Assembly (NCBI RefSeq): GCF_020085105.1
Contig: NC_058046.1
Coordinates: 28,676,175-28,740,174, forward strand
Length of the DNA: 64,000 nt
Direction of reading: 5' to 3'
Origin: Siniperca chuatsi
Taxonomy: Eukaryota > Chordata > Actinopteri > Centrarchiformes > Sinipercidae
Part shown: piece by piece, positions 52,168 to 63,911 of the stretch
Layout: each line of letters starts with the position of its first letter
Position numbering within the stretch: position 1 is the first letter of the stretch
Notes under the pieces: generated by a model
The model's database searches: none
Told to the model about the DNA's origin: nothing
The model's input: only the letters and a program-made list of their open reading frames with translations
Position numbers and translations under genes: made by a program

Positions 52168-52237
52168 CCAGGATGCAGGATCTTCAAATCCAGGATGCAG
52201 GATCTTCAAATCCAGGATGCAGGATCTTCAAATCCAG
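52168..52237. repeat. 22-bp tandem repeat, three copies, in fbxo21 3' UTR
   Basis: Three perfect head-to-tail 22-bp units (52168-52189, 52190-52211, 52212-52233), each starting CCAGGATGCAGGATC and ending TTCAAAT, plus a 4-base start of a fourth. The perfect identity implies recent expansion. Confidence 0.9.
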
Positions 52238-52776
52238 TCACGAAGTTGAGTTTGGAAAAAGTATGGAAACCCAAAATGAAGCATACAGTAATTAGACACC
52301 TTGAAGAAAAGAGAATACAGACTTGAAGTAAACAGTTAAGTGGATGAGTAAGTTGAGGATGGGTATCCAGGTGTTGTAAATCTCCCTTTTACCTAAAACC
52401 AAGGAATGCTCCTTTACCCAGAGCTCCCCACCCCCGGACCACACCTCCCCGCACCCAGCACCAGTCAAACAAGCCCCCAGAATATAGTCCAAACCCCCCG
52501 TTACAGTGCCACACAAGACTATAAAGAAAAGACTTTGTAAACTGACTTTTACTTTTAATTCCCCATCTTTTAATCAAATTTCATGCACTTATATGGTTTC
52601 ACATTTCACTTTCACATTTATAGATGGTCTTGTTTTTTCCCCCCCCTGTATATTTACAAATGAAACATGTAGGATGCCATGGCTCATCAGTTGAGCTGTT
52701 AATGGGGGGGAAAAAAAACTAAAGAAGAAACAATAAGAACACCGCTGACTTGAAACAGATGAATTACAAAAAAAAA

Positions 52777-52782
52777 AATAAA
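52777..52782 (+). terminator. polyadenylation signal of fbxo21
   Basis: A canonical AATAAA preceded by an A run and followed within 20-30 nt by a T-rich stretch (52792-52802), the usual arrangement of a cleavage site. It is 939 nt after the stop codon. Confidence 0.6.
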
Positions 52783-53037
52783 GCGTGTCAAGTTTTTTTT
52801 TTCTAGCTTCTCTCTGACTTATTTTACTGAGCTAAATGAGCATATTAATTCCTTTTAACTGTTGTAATGCACAATACTTACCACGATTTACTGCAGAAAA
52901 CTGACGAGAAACCGGAAGACGGCAGGTCATTTATCCACAGGCTGTGTGGGATTTAGGACCTTGAGGATGCCAGATGTTTCGAGGACGCCAGCAGCTGACT
53001 ACAGTTGCATTGACCTGCCGATAGCAGCGCGATAAAG

Positions 53038-53063
53038 CAGCAGCAGCAGCAGCAGCAGCAGCA
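53038..53063 (+). repeat. CAG trinucleotide repeat in the presumed tesc 5' UTR
   Basis: Eight CAG units followed by CA, ending about 57 nt before the tesc start codon. Whether it is transcribed depends on the unmapped transcription start. Confidence 0.8.
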
Positions 53064-53119
53064 CAGAGACGCCGAGCCAGTCGATCCAGACTGTGCGTCC
53101 TGACGCATCAACAGCAGCG

Positions 53120-56100
53120 ATGGGAGCTTCGCAGACGCGCGCCGAGCGCAAGCACCAGGACCTGGCGGATAAAACTGGATGTAAGTATGGAAAATCCATC
53201 AGGAACCTTTTTTATATTAGAAACTATATAACTGCTGCTTCGGTGTGCGGCGCTGTTACTGTTAAATCGTTCAATTTCAAGGTGCAAAGGTCTGGTGGCA
53301 GTGACAAATTTGGGTCGTCAAGGAAATAAAAGATTCTACAGATGACTGGACAAACGGAAAACCTGCTGATCCTCGCACCAGCCTGTGACAAAAGTTTTTT
53401 TTTTTACGAGTGTTAATTAAGATTTAGATAGTTAGCCAAATGCTGCCGAGATCAGTAAACGAGGTCAAATCTAATTTGTGTAAAACACCACCCGTTGAAT
53501 ACACGCAGGGCTTTAGCTTCAAATCTAAGCATTCGTGATTTAGCGCAACAATAAACCATTGCCTCATTTTTTAATCAGCGACACAAACACTCCGTCCTGG
53601 GTTTAACAAATCAGTGTTTTACTATTTTTGTATCTGCATTAATTTGTGTTGCTACCTCCTCACTTTGCAGACAGTAAAAAGTCATAGGTGCTACAGGTTA
53701 GTCCAACTGCTATAAACCTAATTTTAACACCGTATTTGTTGCCATATGTGGGTGAAAAAGTTCAATAAAGAAATGAAACAAAAAGCAGACAGCAACAGCA
53801 AGCCACTGAGCCCTTTCTAAAAATAGATCTGCACACTTCTGCAGAGTCTGAGCAGCAAGGATAAGGTTTGCATCCCAGACTGAGCCCAACTTTAAAGATA
53901 CTGTATGGGTGAGACTTTGAACTATTGTATTGCCTTTGTTTCAGCAAGGTGGGGCTTTAACCCTACTTTTCTCCGGGCTTAGTGGGGGATTTTTATGGAT
54001 TTATATGTTCTGAACACACTGATGAAATGTTTCTTTGCACTAACAGGCCTATACTTGTTGGTAGAGCACAGACCACAGATTCTGTAGCTGCTGTTGTTGT
54101 TGTTTTCTTTTGTATTTGGCTAATTGGTCCATGTGATTGTAGCTAATTCTGTGTTAAATCTGTTGATCCTGAACATATACTGTAATAGTCACACCGCCCC
54201 CCCACCCATGAGGCTGTAGTCTGTCTCTGCATATTCTTCACCCCACCCTCAGCAGCTACAGTTGCTACTGCAAACATCCACATAGCAGCCTTTGGGAAAG
54301 GTGAAAATAAACACGAGTATTTATCGGAACAATTGAAAATGCCAAACCCGTCCTGCTGTGGGAACAGCCAGAGCCAGATTATGACGTTTAGACCTTTTCA
54401 GTGTGTGGTCACTAGGCCACACAGTGAGTTAATCATTCAAGGAACACTTTGAAATGGCATAAAAAGACAATCCCACTAGTGCACAGGGTGTTTGCTTTGC
54501 CATTAAACTGATAGTTGAGCTGCAACTGATCAGTTTAATAAAAATAAATCTCACAGTTTAATCATAATCCAGTATATGACAGTTAAAAGAAAATCAAGAA
54601 AAGGGGTGACTATATCTTTTCTCAATAAGAATAATCTTCTGTTTATCATTTAATTGCATGTTGAACATCCCTAAAAACAACTGAAGGAGTGCAAGAGGCC
54701 TGTTGATGAGGGTGGAGCATGGGTGTATCATTGACATACTTTCATAGTTTTGGTGTGTGCTTCTTTTCAGTTTCACCGGAGCAGATTAAAAACCTTCACC
54801 AAAGATTCCAGCAGCTGAGTGAAAATCAAGAGACAATAAGGTAAAATGTTTTTTTAAAAAAACAAGCAAATTAAATTTAAAAAAACACCTGCACATGTGG
54901 CAAATCTCTGCTGGTTAGCTGCAAGTGGTTTTAATGGAAACCATTCGGCCTTTGCAGTCACCAGTAAAGATGAAATACTACCTGCTTGGTGGCTGGAGTG
55001 ATGAATTGTGGATATTTCTGGTATATCTTGCACAGACAAGCAACATATGTTGACACATGCAGACTGAACTCATGCAAACGCAAACACATTTGGAAAATAC
55101 AATATGTCGATGCATCAGGCACACAGAGCTGACACATACTGTACACACACACTCACTCATGTATAAACACACACGAAACTGCCAAAGTGGCATGCTGGTA
55201 GTGACAGATCACAAGTTACTTCCCTTTAAAAAGAAACCGGGAACAAATGTTGTACACAGCAGGTATTTCTTCTGACAGTTTAATTTCAGACAAAGTAACT
55301 GCTCATATTACTTCCCATAAACAACATTCAGTGTTATTAAAGCATCCTGATACTGTAGTATCTGTTTTATGATAATGGACTTTCTCTTGTCGCACTGCAG
55401 CAGAGAAAACTTGGACAGTATACCAGCCCTTGCCAACAATCCAATCAGAAAGCAAATTATTGAAGCATTCTTCGATAAAAGGTGGGTACAGTCAAATCAC
55501 ACCGCGCTCTGTCTGTTCATCCTATGGCTAATGGCCATTTCAACTGATTTTATTAGCACTATCATGATATTATGTTGAATATATTCAAAACCAAACCCCT
55601 ATTATATGATTTGACAAAAGTGAAAGTCTTCTAACATTCATAATTATCAAAGGTCAGTGTGTCGAAGCAGTGACATTTCTCTACTTGTATGGTAAATATA
55701 AGATATTGGCTGCCATATAGTTCCATTATATTCAAAATGGCAGATATCTCTACGGCCGATATCTCCAAAACAATCTAGATGGACTACAGGTAAGAGGAAA
55801 AATATGTGTTTTTGATTTTGGGGTGAGCTGTCCCTTTTTAAAAGGTGCTGGCAAGTGGATTTTGTTACCTGAGAGCCAGACTATCTGCTTCCACTTGTTT
55901 TCAGTCTTTGCGCTAAATTAATCTAACCGTCTGCTGGCGGTAGGTTAGCTTCATATTTACCTTACAAACACCTCTTTAAAGGCCTACGGTATCTTTATCT
56001 CCTGCCACTGAATAAGTATAGTGGGTCACCCTTACTATGAAAGGATTTGATTAGCATTAGTTTTAAGTACGGGTGGTGCAGTGGTTCAGACCTGCTGGCT

Positions 56101-59100
56101 GGGGCTTCTCTGTGTGGAGTTTGGGAGTTTATATTCTCTCCGAGCTTGCGTGGGTTTCCTCTGGGTGTTCCGGTTCCCTCCCACAGTCCAAAGACATATG
56201 TTAGGTTGATTGCCAACTCTAAATTGCTCCAATAGCCTGGTTTAATCAAACTCTGGAGTGTTAAGTGCTTTACTTCTGTTTCTGATAGTGTCGTCTCAAA
56301 TCAAACACGGTTGTTGTGCACTTACCGGAAATGACGATTGCAACATTTGACCACTTTCTTCTTCTTTTTAATGGCGAATTGCAACTATTCGCGGTACAAA
56401 ATCATTGCAGACTGGCTTCTATCCAACAACAGTTTCATAGTACACATGTATAACTTACATTTGTATAGTGCAGTGTTCACAGCAACTGCTGCAGTTTCCT
56501 CGTCCGCCATTTTCACAAGTTTGGTGGTCCCTCCCCTTCTGCCACGTAGCCAAGATGGCCACCATTGAGTGTGAGAAGTATCCAGCATTCCACTCTCAAC
56601 TTTTTGATCGTTATTGGTACAACATCCTGCATTTTGCCATACTTGTCAGTGTGAACACACTTATGCACTCAAAATAGCAAGTGTAAGTATGGAAGAACAC
56701 AAATTGAGACACAGCATTTTATTTTTGTTCTGTCTGTGACCCAGGAACCAGCATCAGGATGAGGTGGGCTCCCTCGAGGAGATTGGCTTCGAGCAGTTCC
56801 TCATGGTCATGTCCCACTTCCGCCCTCCAACCTTGAAGACGACGGAGGAGGAGAAGGAAGCTTTGAGAAAAGAGAAGCTTCGTTGTAAGACACTGCACTT
56901 CATTTTTAATAACCGTATTAGACACAAGGGAACCAGATATACTTACTGGCTAAGATTCTCATGTTTGGAGCTTCAGTTGTTGGTCTAGGACCAAAGCTTT
57001 CTCTCCTCTGTCTCCCTTTGGGTGTGTCTCAATTACGAAATACCAGGAAAAAAGTGCACCATCCAGTCTAGATAACAAATCAGTTACGTGATTATCTTAT
57101 TTCAGTCACCAGGTGATGCATAGCTGCATGTGTGATCGCTGGATTCCTCACTGCGTGTCAGCTGTCACATTGGAGAGACTTGTAGGTATTCATAGCTTGG
57201 CTGGGAGCAGCAGCTTCACAACCCCAACTGTCACAACTAGAATGGGATCATTTGTAGCCACCGAGTCAGGACCTAAATTCAGCCTCAGATATCATTATAC
57301 CATTAGATTATAATCAGTTTGTTATGTTAATCTATTCCAGGAGGTATTCATTTCAGGATGAGACAGTTGGAATTTATGTTTTGGGTGTATCTTCCTCAAC
57401 CTGCCTTGTGTGATTTGTGAATTCCTACATTTCCCAGAATAGCTTTTACAAACTCCAGGGAAAGAGTGTGAAAAGTGGGTACCCTAAGTGATACCCTAAG
57501 GGGCCCCTGAAGGCACCAGGTATGTTTCTGGCCAGTTGATCAATAATTGAAATGATAGGAGCCTTAAGAGGGGCCCTTCCTTGTTTTTCTAGTCGGGAGG
57601 CCTTGTTGTGTAGGAGGCTTTGTATAGAAATCTAGCCTAAGGGGGCCCTTAGACTCATTTCAGTATATACACAGACTAAACACAATCCTGAACAAATTTG
57701 TGTTTACTCAAATTTAAAGCAAGTTTACTGAACCAGCATAAGGCCATTGCTTCTGTTGTTCTAAGTAAGATATAATTTGGGTATGTCCTCAGTTGACTCT
57801 TGCCCTATAAAAGGCTTTATATGCTCCTCAAACAAGTTAGAATCACTTTGTTTTTAGTTGCTCCTTGTTCGTGCAGTTGGGACTACTTCTCCTAACCCAC
57901 AAGTGCTGTACTGTACGTGGTGGGTACATGAAGGACACAAGCTACATATAAAATGTGCAGAGTGGACGCTGCTAAATGCAGGTGGCAGGAGGGGAGGATT
58001 CGGGGGACTAGTGGCAATTTTTGCCTCCAAGCAGGTCAATCCGACCATGCATAATAGCTAATTAGCCGACTAATTTGTGAAAACTGGGACGTGTGTCTCT
58101 AATCGTAGCCACGGCAACTTTAGCGGCATTGGATTCTAGTCTTTTGAGGGATGAATTCTATCTCTCTTTTTGTTTGCGTTATATTATTTTTATTTGTAAT
58201 ATTTCTTAACAACAGTTTTTAACTTGAAAGAAACTTTTACTGTCTGGTTCTAATGGGTTCTCACCAAAAGCTGCCATTCACTGTTACTGTTTTAGATTAC
58301 TGAAGCTGTTTATGGTACTCTATTGTAGTTGTCCTTGTTTGGCCAGTAATGCATAAGATCATGAAATATAGAAGAAATATACCAAGAAATTCAAACCCCT
58401 TGGACATATTTTTAAAAATTCTGTTACCACTTGATTGATGGGTTGTTTGTTGTGCAGACATTTGAAGTGTCTACTTGAGTAAATGTACTTTACTTGAGTA
58501 TTATCATTTCTTGCTACTCCATACTTCTACTCCGCTACAATTCAGAGGGAAATATTGTACTTTTTACTCTGCTACATTTATTTTCCAGCTATAATTACAA
58601 GTTACTTTACATTACAGTTTTACATTAAAAAGCACTATGTGCACTAAAAAGCTTAGAAAATACAATGGACCCATTTAAAGATTAAACCAGTGGTTTCAAA
58701 CCTTTTTTGGCTTGTTTATAAAGTAATAAAAGTAGCGTCCTGTCACGTTTCAGTCTGAGTTGTCAGCAGTTCCACCAAAAAGACATTTCCCCTCTAAACT
58801 TGGTTTCAGTTTAATAACTGTTTGATGCCCAAAGTAAAATTATCTGATATTTTATATAAAAGCAAAGATTAGAGAAAAGTCCAAAAAATTAATATAAATT
58901 TGTATAGCAGAACTTTTTTTTCTTCTTTTTTTCCTTTCCCCCTTTAATCATCTCAGGACCCTTCAGATTTATCTTATGACCTTTGGATGGGCCCAACCCC
59001 TAGGTTGGGAACCACTGGACTAGTCAGCTATACCACCTAACTGTATATAAAGTAGTTAAAACTCCACCTCGAGCAACAGTAAAATACTGCTTACACATTG

Positions 59101-62100
59101 ATGCATCAGTATTTACATTCTAATATAGTAATATGTAACAATCTATCAGTCACAGGGGGCATTTTACTGTAGAATGAGTACTTTTACTTTTGATATTAAA
59201 GTACATTTTGCTGCTAATGCATCTGCACTTTTACTTGAGTAAAATCTTGAATGCAGGACTTTAACTTGTAATGGAGTATGTTTACATTGTTGTATTGATA
59301 CTTTTACTTAAGTAAAGGATCTGAATTCTTCCTCCACCACTGCTAAAAAGTTGTTTACTCTGATATTTCCTTGTTTTTTTTACTCAGTCTGTTGTTTTGC
59401 ACTGCGCAACAAAATTATTGTCAGGGGAAATGTGCTTAAAAAGTGACAAGTAGACTAATTCAGGCTTCCAACTCTCACAACTTCCTTGTAGAATAAATGT
59501 TGAGTTGTGAGTTTAGAACACAAAAGCTGTGTGCTCTCCAGGGTATGCGGAAATGAGTTCACTTTCATGTTCTGCAATTATGTGAATTCTATAAAACATT
59601 TCATAAAAGTTTAGCACAGAGACATTTCTCTGGACGAAAAAAAAAACAAAACATAGTGGGACAAAAACCCCAAAGCACAAGGGTTTTGAGAAAGGAGATA
59701 ATTACCAGACGACCCTACAAAACCGTGTCCGTCTCCTAATGAAGACTGATCATGGCCAGTCCCGCTTGGCTTCACACAAACCATTTATCTGAATTGTGTT
59801 TCTCTTTGGTCACGTGTTATGTCAGAATGTTTTTTTCCGACATATTTGATTTGATTTTTATTTTGGGTGACCATAAATCAACACAACTCTCCCTGCTGTC
59901 ACAATGATACATTTCTACCTCAGGAACTTTATGAAAAGCACAGTCAAAATGTCATTGGACAAGGAAGCAAATTGACATTTTTCCTTGTTAGTGCCACAGG
60001 ACTGTTAAACATGATGTATTGCCATGAGAATGAATCTTGTAAATGTCACTGCAAACGAAAGTAGTGGCATTTTAGCAGTGTTTCGTGGCCTCGTTGTGAT
60101 TCTTTACATTCGGCAGTGGTGGTTCTGAAGGGGACCTGCTTAGTTATTCTACTCTTATCTCTTCATTAACATTCCTCTAATCACAACTTCCTCTAGTCTA
60201 TTAGTAAGATCCGGTGTTCTTTTTTGATTTGATGATGGAAAGTTCCTTAGAATTCAGATCAACCGCTAAATTCTCCCGTTCTATCTTCCCAGTCCTGTTC
60301 AACATGCATGACACGGACAATGATGGCACCATCACTCTGGTGGAGTACAGGAAGGTAAGATAATTGAGCCATGCCAGCCTTTGTCTGAGGTATATATGAT
60401 TATGTGCCTTTTTACACTTTGACATAAAGTTGTCTCTAAAAATAAATGATTCAAAATTAAATACATAGCATACATTAGTGGATTCATTATAAACTACACA
60501 AGATAAACAGTGTATGTAAATGTACATTATTTATTAGTCTGGATTACAAAGTTGCAATAGTAAAGAGGGTCCTGCTTTCAATTTAGACTCCACATATAAT
60601 CAGTTTTTTTTTGCTCAAATAGACACCTGCTGTCTGGTATAGTTCTGCAAACACAGAAAATAACAACTCAAAATGTAAGCAAATGATTGTGTGAAAGTTC
60701 ATTATTGGGAAAAAAAAAAGTAGTTTGACAAAAAAATCTCAATGTCCACCTTCTAGTTTTTTCTGGAGCTTTCAATTGCACCTTACGGTCTTCCTCAGCA
60801 GTTGGAGGTCCGGAAAAAGCCGATAAGCGACCTTGAGTCAGGATTTTTGTTGAATTAAGCATATTTGATTCACCTCATATTTGATGCACATCATACTTAA
60901 TTTCCACATACACATTTTTAATGCATCAAACAGCCAGACCTGACCGTTTATTCTATCTAAACTAAATTCGAACTCACTACGAACTAAAGAGAATGATTTT
61001 TAAAAACCATAAAATGCACATACTATATGTACTTTCAGCAAAAGGTCCTGTACACCCATGCATTTACAGCTTTTCTGACTGATTATATTGTTCAGGTTGA
61101 AGTATGGTGGAGCTAATCTGGAAATGGCATGATGTCACAAAACTCCATGTATTTTCAAAATTGTTAGGTTCAAGTTGTCCCACCCTAACAGCTGCAACAA
61201 AGCTATGAGAGACGAGAGTGGTTCAAGCACTCAGGACTGTATGGCTGTGTACAGAGAAGAGGTATAATCATCGTAGAGGTGCAATAGCTTTAGGCTAAAT
61301 GTTATAGTTATACTAGAAGTTAGCTTGCAATACAAATACAATAATTAGCTGACAGGCTGCTCTGTTGTTATAAATGTATAATTGCAAAATTGGACTCACA
61401 TTGTGGTAGTGAAATTAATGACTCTTGTTGTTGCAGCCATGGAAATATCACAAGAGGTATGTTAATAAGACACATATTCACTTTAGCCTTCAAAGTTCCA
61501 ATAAGGTTGCATTTTAGGACAGCTTGGTTAAAAAAAAAAAGAGCATCTTGCTTTAAGTTTGTATTTTTTTTTTTTCCCCAATTGAAAGAGAATGTTGCAG
61601 TGTAGGCAGGGAAAAGTTTTCATTTTAGATGGCTTTATTAGATGGAAGAGGTGAAGGAGGGATAGATAGGGAGCAAGAATTAGATTTTGCTGGTTATACA
61701 GATTAGCTTTTATACTAGTAAAGATTTACATAATTATTTTGATGATTCTGATGAAAACCTAGGTTAAAGCAAGCTTTAAAAAGTAGCTTTTCTGTTCACA
61801 AAGATCTAAATAATTTTCTAAACATCAGTGATTGAGCACTTGTCTAGAGAACGCTGGACAAGCTACCAGACTTTTGGCATTAAATCATCAAAAGCAGCTG
61901 AGTAGCTAATCATTTTGCATGCTGTACTTGATGATGATGATGATGATTTAAGTAAAACAATTTCTTACCTCTTGATGTTATTTGGAACTGTCAACTTCTG
62001 TCAAGACTGATGCTGTTTAAATGCCAATGAGCGTTTAAAGACTAACAACGTTCTTTCTTCTCATCCAAGGTAGTAGAGGAGCTTCTGTCAAAAAGTGGAG

Positions 62101-62359
62101 CCATCGGACAGGAAGCTGCCAAGGCGATAGCAGATGCTGCCATGTTGGAAGTGGCGAGCACAAATGTGCCCCACATGGTGATGGAACTTAGCAGAAGTAA
62201 ACTGTTACGATAAATTCTCACAGTCGCATATCTGCAGCAAAGTAACACATTCGTTTGTCTCATCATTTCAGGCCCCGGATGATTTCTATGAAGGAATTAC
62301 ATTTGAGCATTTTGAACAGGTTTGCACTTTTCCAACTTTATGTTCCAAAAAATTAGCCG

Positions 62360-62394
<35 letters not shown>

Positions 62395-62526
62395 GTCATT
62401 TACTTATGACAGCATTTTGTTATCTGCCCACAGATTTTAAAAGGGCTTGAAATGGAGTCCAGGATGCACATTCGCTTTTTGGATGTAGACACCACAACAA
62501 TGCGTTGTGGGAAATCCACCTCTTGA
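53120..62526 (+). CDS. tesc: tescalcin (CHP3), complete, 8 coding exons
   Basis: EF-hand protein of the calcineurin-B-homologous family that binds and stabilises the Na+/H+ exchanger NHE1 and can inhibit calcineurin. Exons: 53120-53180, 54771-54840, 55401-55481, 56745-56884, 60293-60354, 62070-62177, 62272-62319, 62434-62526. All are GT-AG and in phase: 663 nt, 220 residues (human 214). The N-terminus MGASQT has Gly2 and Thr6, fitting an N-myristoylation signal. EF-hand-like helices lie at about 20-60. The single canonical Ca2+ loop is DTDNDGTITLVE at residues 124-135, with Asp at positions 1, 3 and 5 and Glu at position 12. A degenerate hand (FYEGITFEHF) lies near the C-terminus. The tail is about six residues longer than human and ends GKSTS. 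A NAGNAG acceptor at exon 3 may make a 219-residue form. The start is fixed by the myristoylation motif and exon phase. Confidence 0.95.
55401..55481 (+). CDS. tesc: tesc exon 3 with tandem NAGNAG acceptor
   Basis: The intron ends GCACTGCAGCAG before AGAAAACTTGG. Using the first CAG gives exon 55401-55481 and the peptide TISRENL, the same length as human TIRKENF. Using the second CAG starts at 55404 and gives TIRENL, one serine shorter. Both keep the frame. I chose the upstream site because it preserves the family length. Confidence 0.75.
56068..56232 (+). repeat. common teleost repeat (GTGGTGCAGTGGTT...GTGTGGAGTTTG)
   Basis: It contains GGGTGGTGCAGTGGTTCAGA, CTTCTCTGTGTGGAGTTTG, GCGTGGGTTTCCTCTGGGTG, TCCCACAGTCCAAAGACAT and TTAGGTTGATTGCC in this order. 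I recognise this as a very common fish interspersed repeat. It lies in tesc intron 3. The open frames on both strands belong to the repeat and are not host genes. Confidence 0.65.
58464..59342. repeat. teleost ACTTGAGTAAA-type repeat interrupted by a second element
   Basis: The left part has GTCTACTTGAGTAAATGTAC and TACTCCGCTACAATTCAG. The right part has ACTTTTACTTAAGTAAAGGA, then TCTGAATTCTTCCTCCACCA, then CTG. These are the hallmarks of a high-copy fish repeat usually bounded by CAGTGGTGGAAGAAGT. The right end is intact and the left end appears lost. The 58687-59018 element sits inside it. It lies in tesc intron 4, the longest intron of the gene (56885-60292). Confidence 0.6.
58687..59018. 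mobile_element. nested MITE with CCAGTGGTT inverted ends
   Basis: It begins CCAGTGGTTTCAAACC and ends TAGGTTGGGAACCACTGG, which inverted reads CCAGTGGTTCCCAACC. The 332-bp segment has no ORF and splits the surrounding ACTTGAGTAAA repeat, so it inserted later. A convincing target duplication was not found. Confidence 0.6.
62361..62393 (+). repeat. 33-nt poly-T tract in tesc intron 7
   Basis: An uninterrupted T run in the 114-nt intron between exons 7 and 8, ending 40 nt before the exon 8 acceptor. It forms an extreme pyrimidine tract or may be the poly-A tail of an antisense insertion. Its exact length may be a sequencing estimate. Confidence 0.85.
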
Positions 62527-63302
62527 AGAGTTCTTCTTGTAAAGAAATGTTTATGTTGCTGCTGTTTTTAGCAGGACCTGTCCAGTCCTTAAATGGAATG
62601 AAGCCAAACACTTTTGATATGCACATATATATTTTTGGATGGAGGGAAATAATTATAGACCTAATACCATACTGTAATTGCATTTTTCTATGAATTATAA
62701 AGACTGTCTGCTGCTCACGCAGTATAAGGTCTGACAAGATGGTGGAATATTTGAAGTCAAAGGACGTTTACTTCTATAGTTCACTACCCTGAAGAATTCA
62801 CTTTCAGAATGTTTTTTTAATTCAATTTTGAAGCATTGTGATCCTACGAGTAGCAGGTGTCACATATTTCAAAGTGATTTATTTCCCATCTTTTGTCACA
62901 CTACTATTAATTTTATCAGGATTCAAACTAACACACTACCTCTCTCCATTCTCCTGCTATTCTACAAATCTTTATGTAACCAGTATGTAATGTGAAGGAT
63001 TCTTTGTACTTTAGTCAAAAGGTTCACATTTCAGATGAAGTCAGTCATGCTCAGTGGCTGCTCTGGCATTCATGGGTCATCTGTTATGGGCTAACATCCA
63101 AAGCGTGAGACTGCAGGCACATAGCATTCCTCTGCAGCTGCAGAATAGTTACAGGTTTAATTTATCTGTTCCTCTGAGACCACTGCTGTTCTACCACGAA
63201 AACCTGCAATTGTTTGACTGCTAGCATAAATGAAACACTTTACTTTCCCTAAGATGAATTATTACATACTTTGCACTGAATTGTATTAATGAATAAAATA
63301 AA
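62527..63302 (+). other. tesc 3' UTR
   Basis: Sequence from the TGA stop to overlapping AATAAA signals at 63292-63297 and 63297-63302. Nothing else recognisable. It converges with the fbxw8 3' UTR about 100 bp further on. Confidence 0.6.
63292..63302 (+). terminator. tandem polyadenylation signals of tesc
   Basis: Two overlapping AATAAA hexamers (63292 and 63297), 766 nt after the stop, followed about 30 nt later by a T-rich stretch (TTTGTTTTTGTTTTTTT). Confidence 0.6.
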
Positions 63303-63401
63303 TATAAGACACTATGATGAAATGCATGTGTAATTTGTTTTTGTTTTTTTAGAGAAACTAATGTACAAAAACAAATTGTAGTAAATTAGGTAGAAATGAC
63401 A

Positions 63402-63411
63402 TTTTATTTAT
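63402..63411 (-). terminator. polyadenylation signals of fbxw8
   Basis: The minus strand reads AATAAATAAA, two overlapping signals 335 nt beyond the fbxw8 stop. The position is about 100 bp from the tesc signals on the opposite strand. Confidence 0.5.
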
Positions 63412-63745
63412 TGCTGTGATGTTGCACAGCGGGAACTGAATCAAATCCAGGAAGCCAAACGTCAATTAAAAAGTCATTAATTTTACAATAATGGTTTATA
63501 AGGCTGTGATCCTGTGCAGCATCTGGGCAGCTGAATTCAACATTGTAAATTACAAATACACACACAACAATTACAGATAAAATACTGTACATTTACCTTC
63601 CAAAAAGCTTGATTTGAATAGGATGATTAAAAAAAAACGAAATAAAAGGATACAGTTTGGAGAATCAAACTGACCAAGGGTGAAAGTTTCTATTGTCCAT
63701 TCAGTTCACACTGAGCCCAGTTGCAGTCTGGGAAAAAACTGCACG

Positions 63746-63911
63746 TCAGTGGGATGCATGGGAGCCGGACAGCCTGTCGTAAGGCACCGCGAGGCTGATG
63801 TTGTAGTTGTAGCCATGTGACTCGGTGTAGTCGGACCTGCAGATGGGCAGGATGTGATCCCGTGACAACGTGTCCTCAGAGAAGTCGTAATGGCAAATAA
63901 CTCCTCTGTGT
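63746..63911 (-). CDS. fbxw8: F-box/WD protein 8, last coding exon (partial gene)
   Basis: Fbxw8 is the substrate receptor of a CUL7 ubiquitin ligase. The exon begins after a TCCTTCAG acceptor and encodes HRGVICHYDFSEDTL, then LPICRSDY, then NISLAVPYDRLSGSHASH and a TGA stop. Human FBXW8 ends with a comparable RHRGL...YEF, then LPVCRS, then LALAFPY pattern, which is the basis for the call; the last residues after PYDR extend beyond the human end. The rest of the gene lies beyond the right edge. Convergence with tesc matches the human order TESC-FBXW8 at 12q24.22, and that independent context raises confidence. Confidence 0.75.

Larger units (their letters stand above)
51839..52800 (+). other. 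fbxo21 3' UTR
   Basis: Noncoding sequence from the TAG stop to just beyond the AATAAA at 52777-52782. It contains the 22-bp triplicate at 52168-52237 and a C-rich block at 52420-52500. The UTR end is inferred from the signal only. The remaining stretch to the tesc 5' UTR (about 52800-53000) shows nothing recognisable. Confidence 0.55.

Noticed and set aside
52168-52237. Possible CRISPR-like direct repeats
   Set aside because: The three units are directly adjacent with no spacers and lie in a vertebrate 3' UTR. This is a tandem minisatellite.
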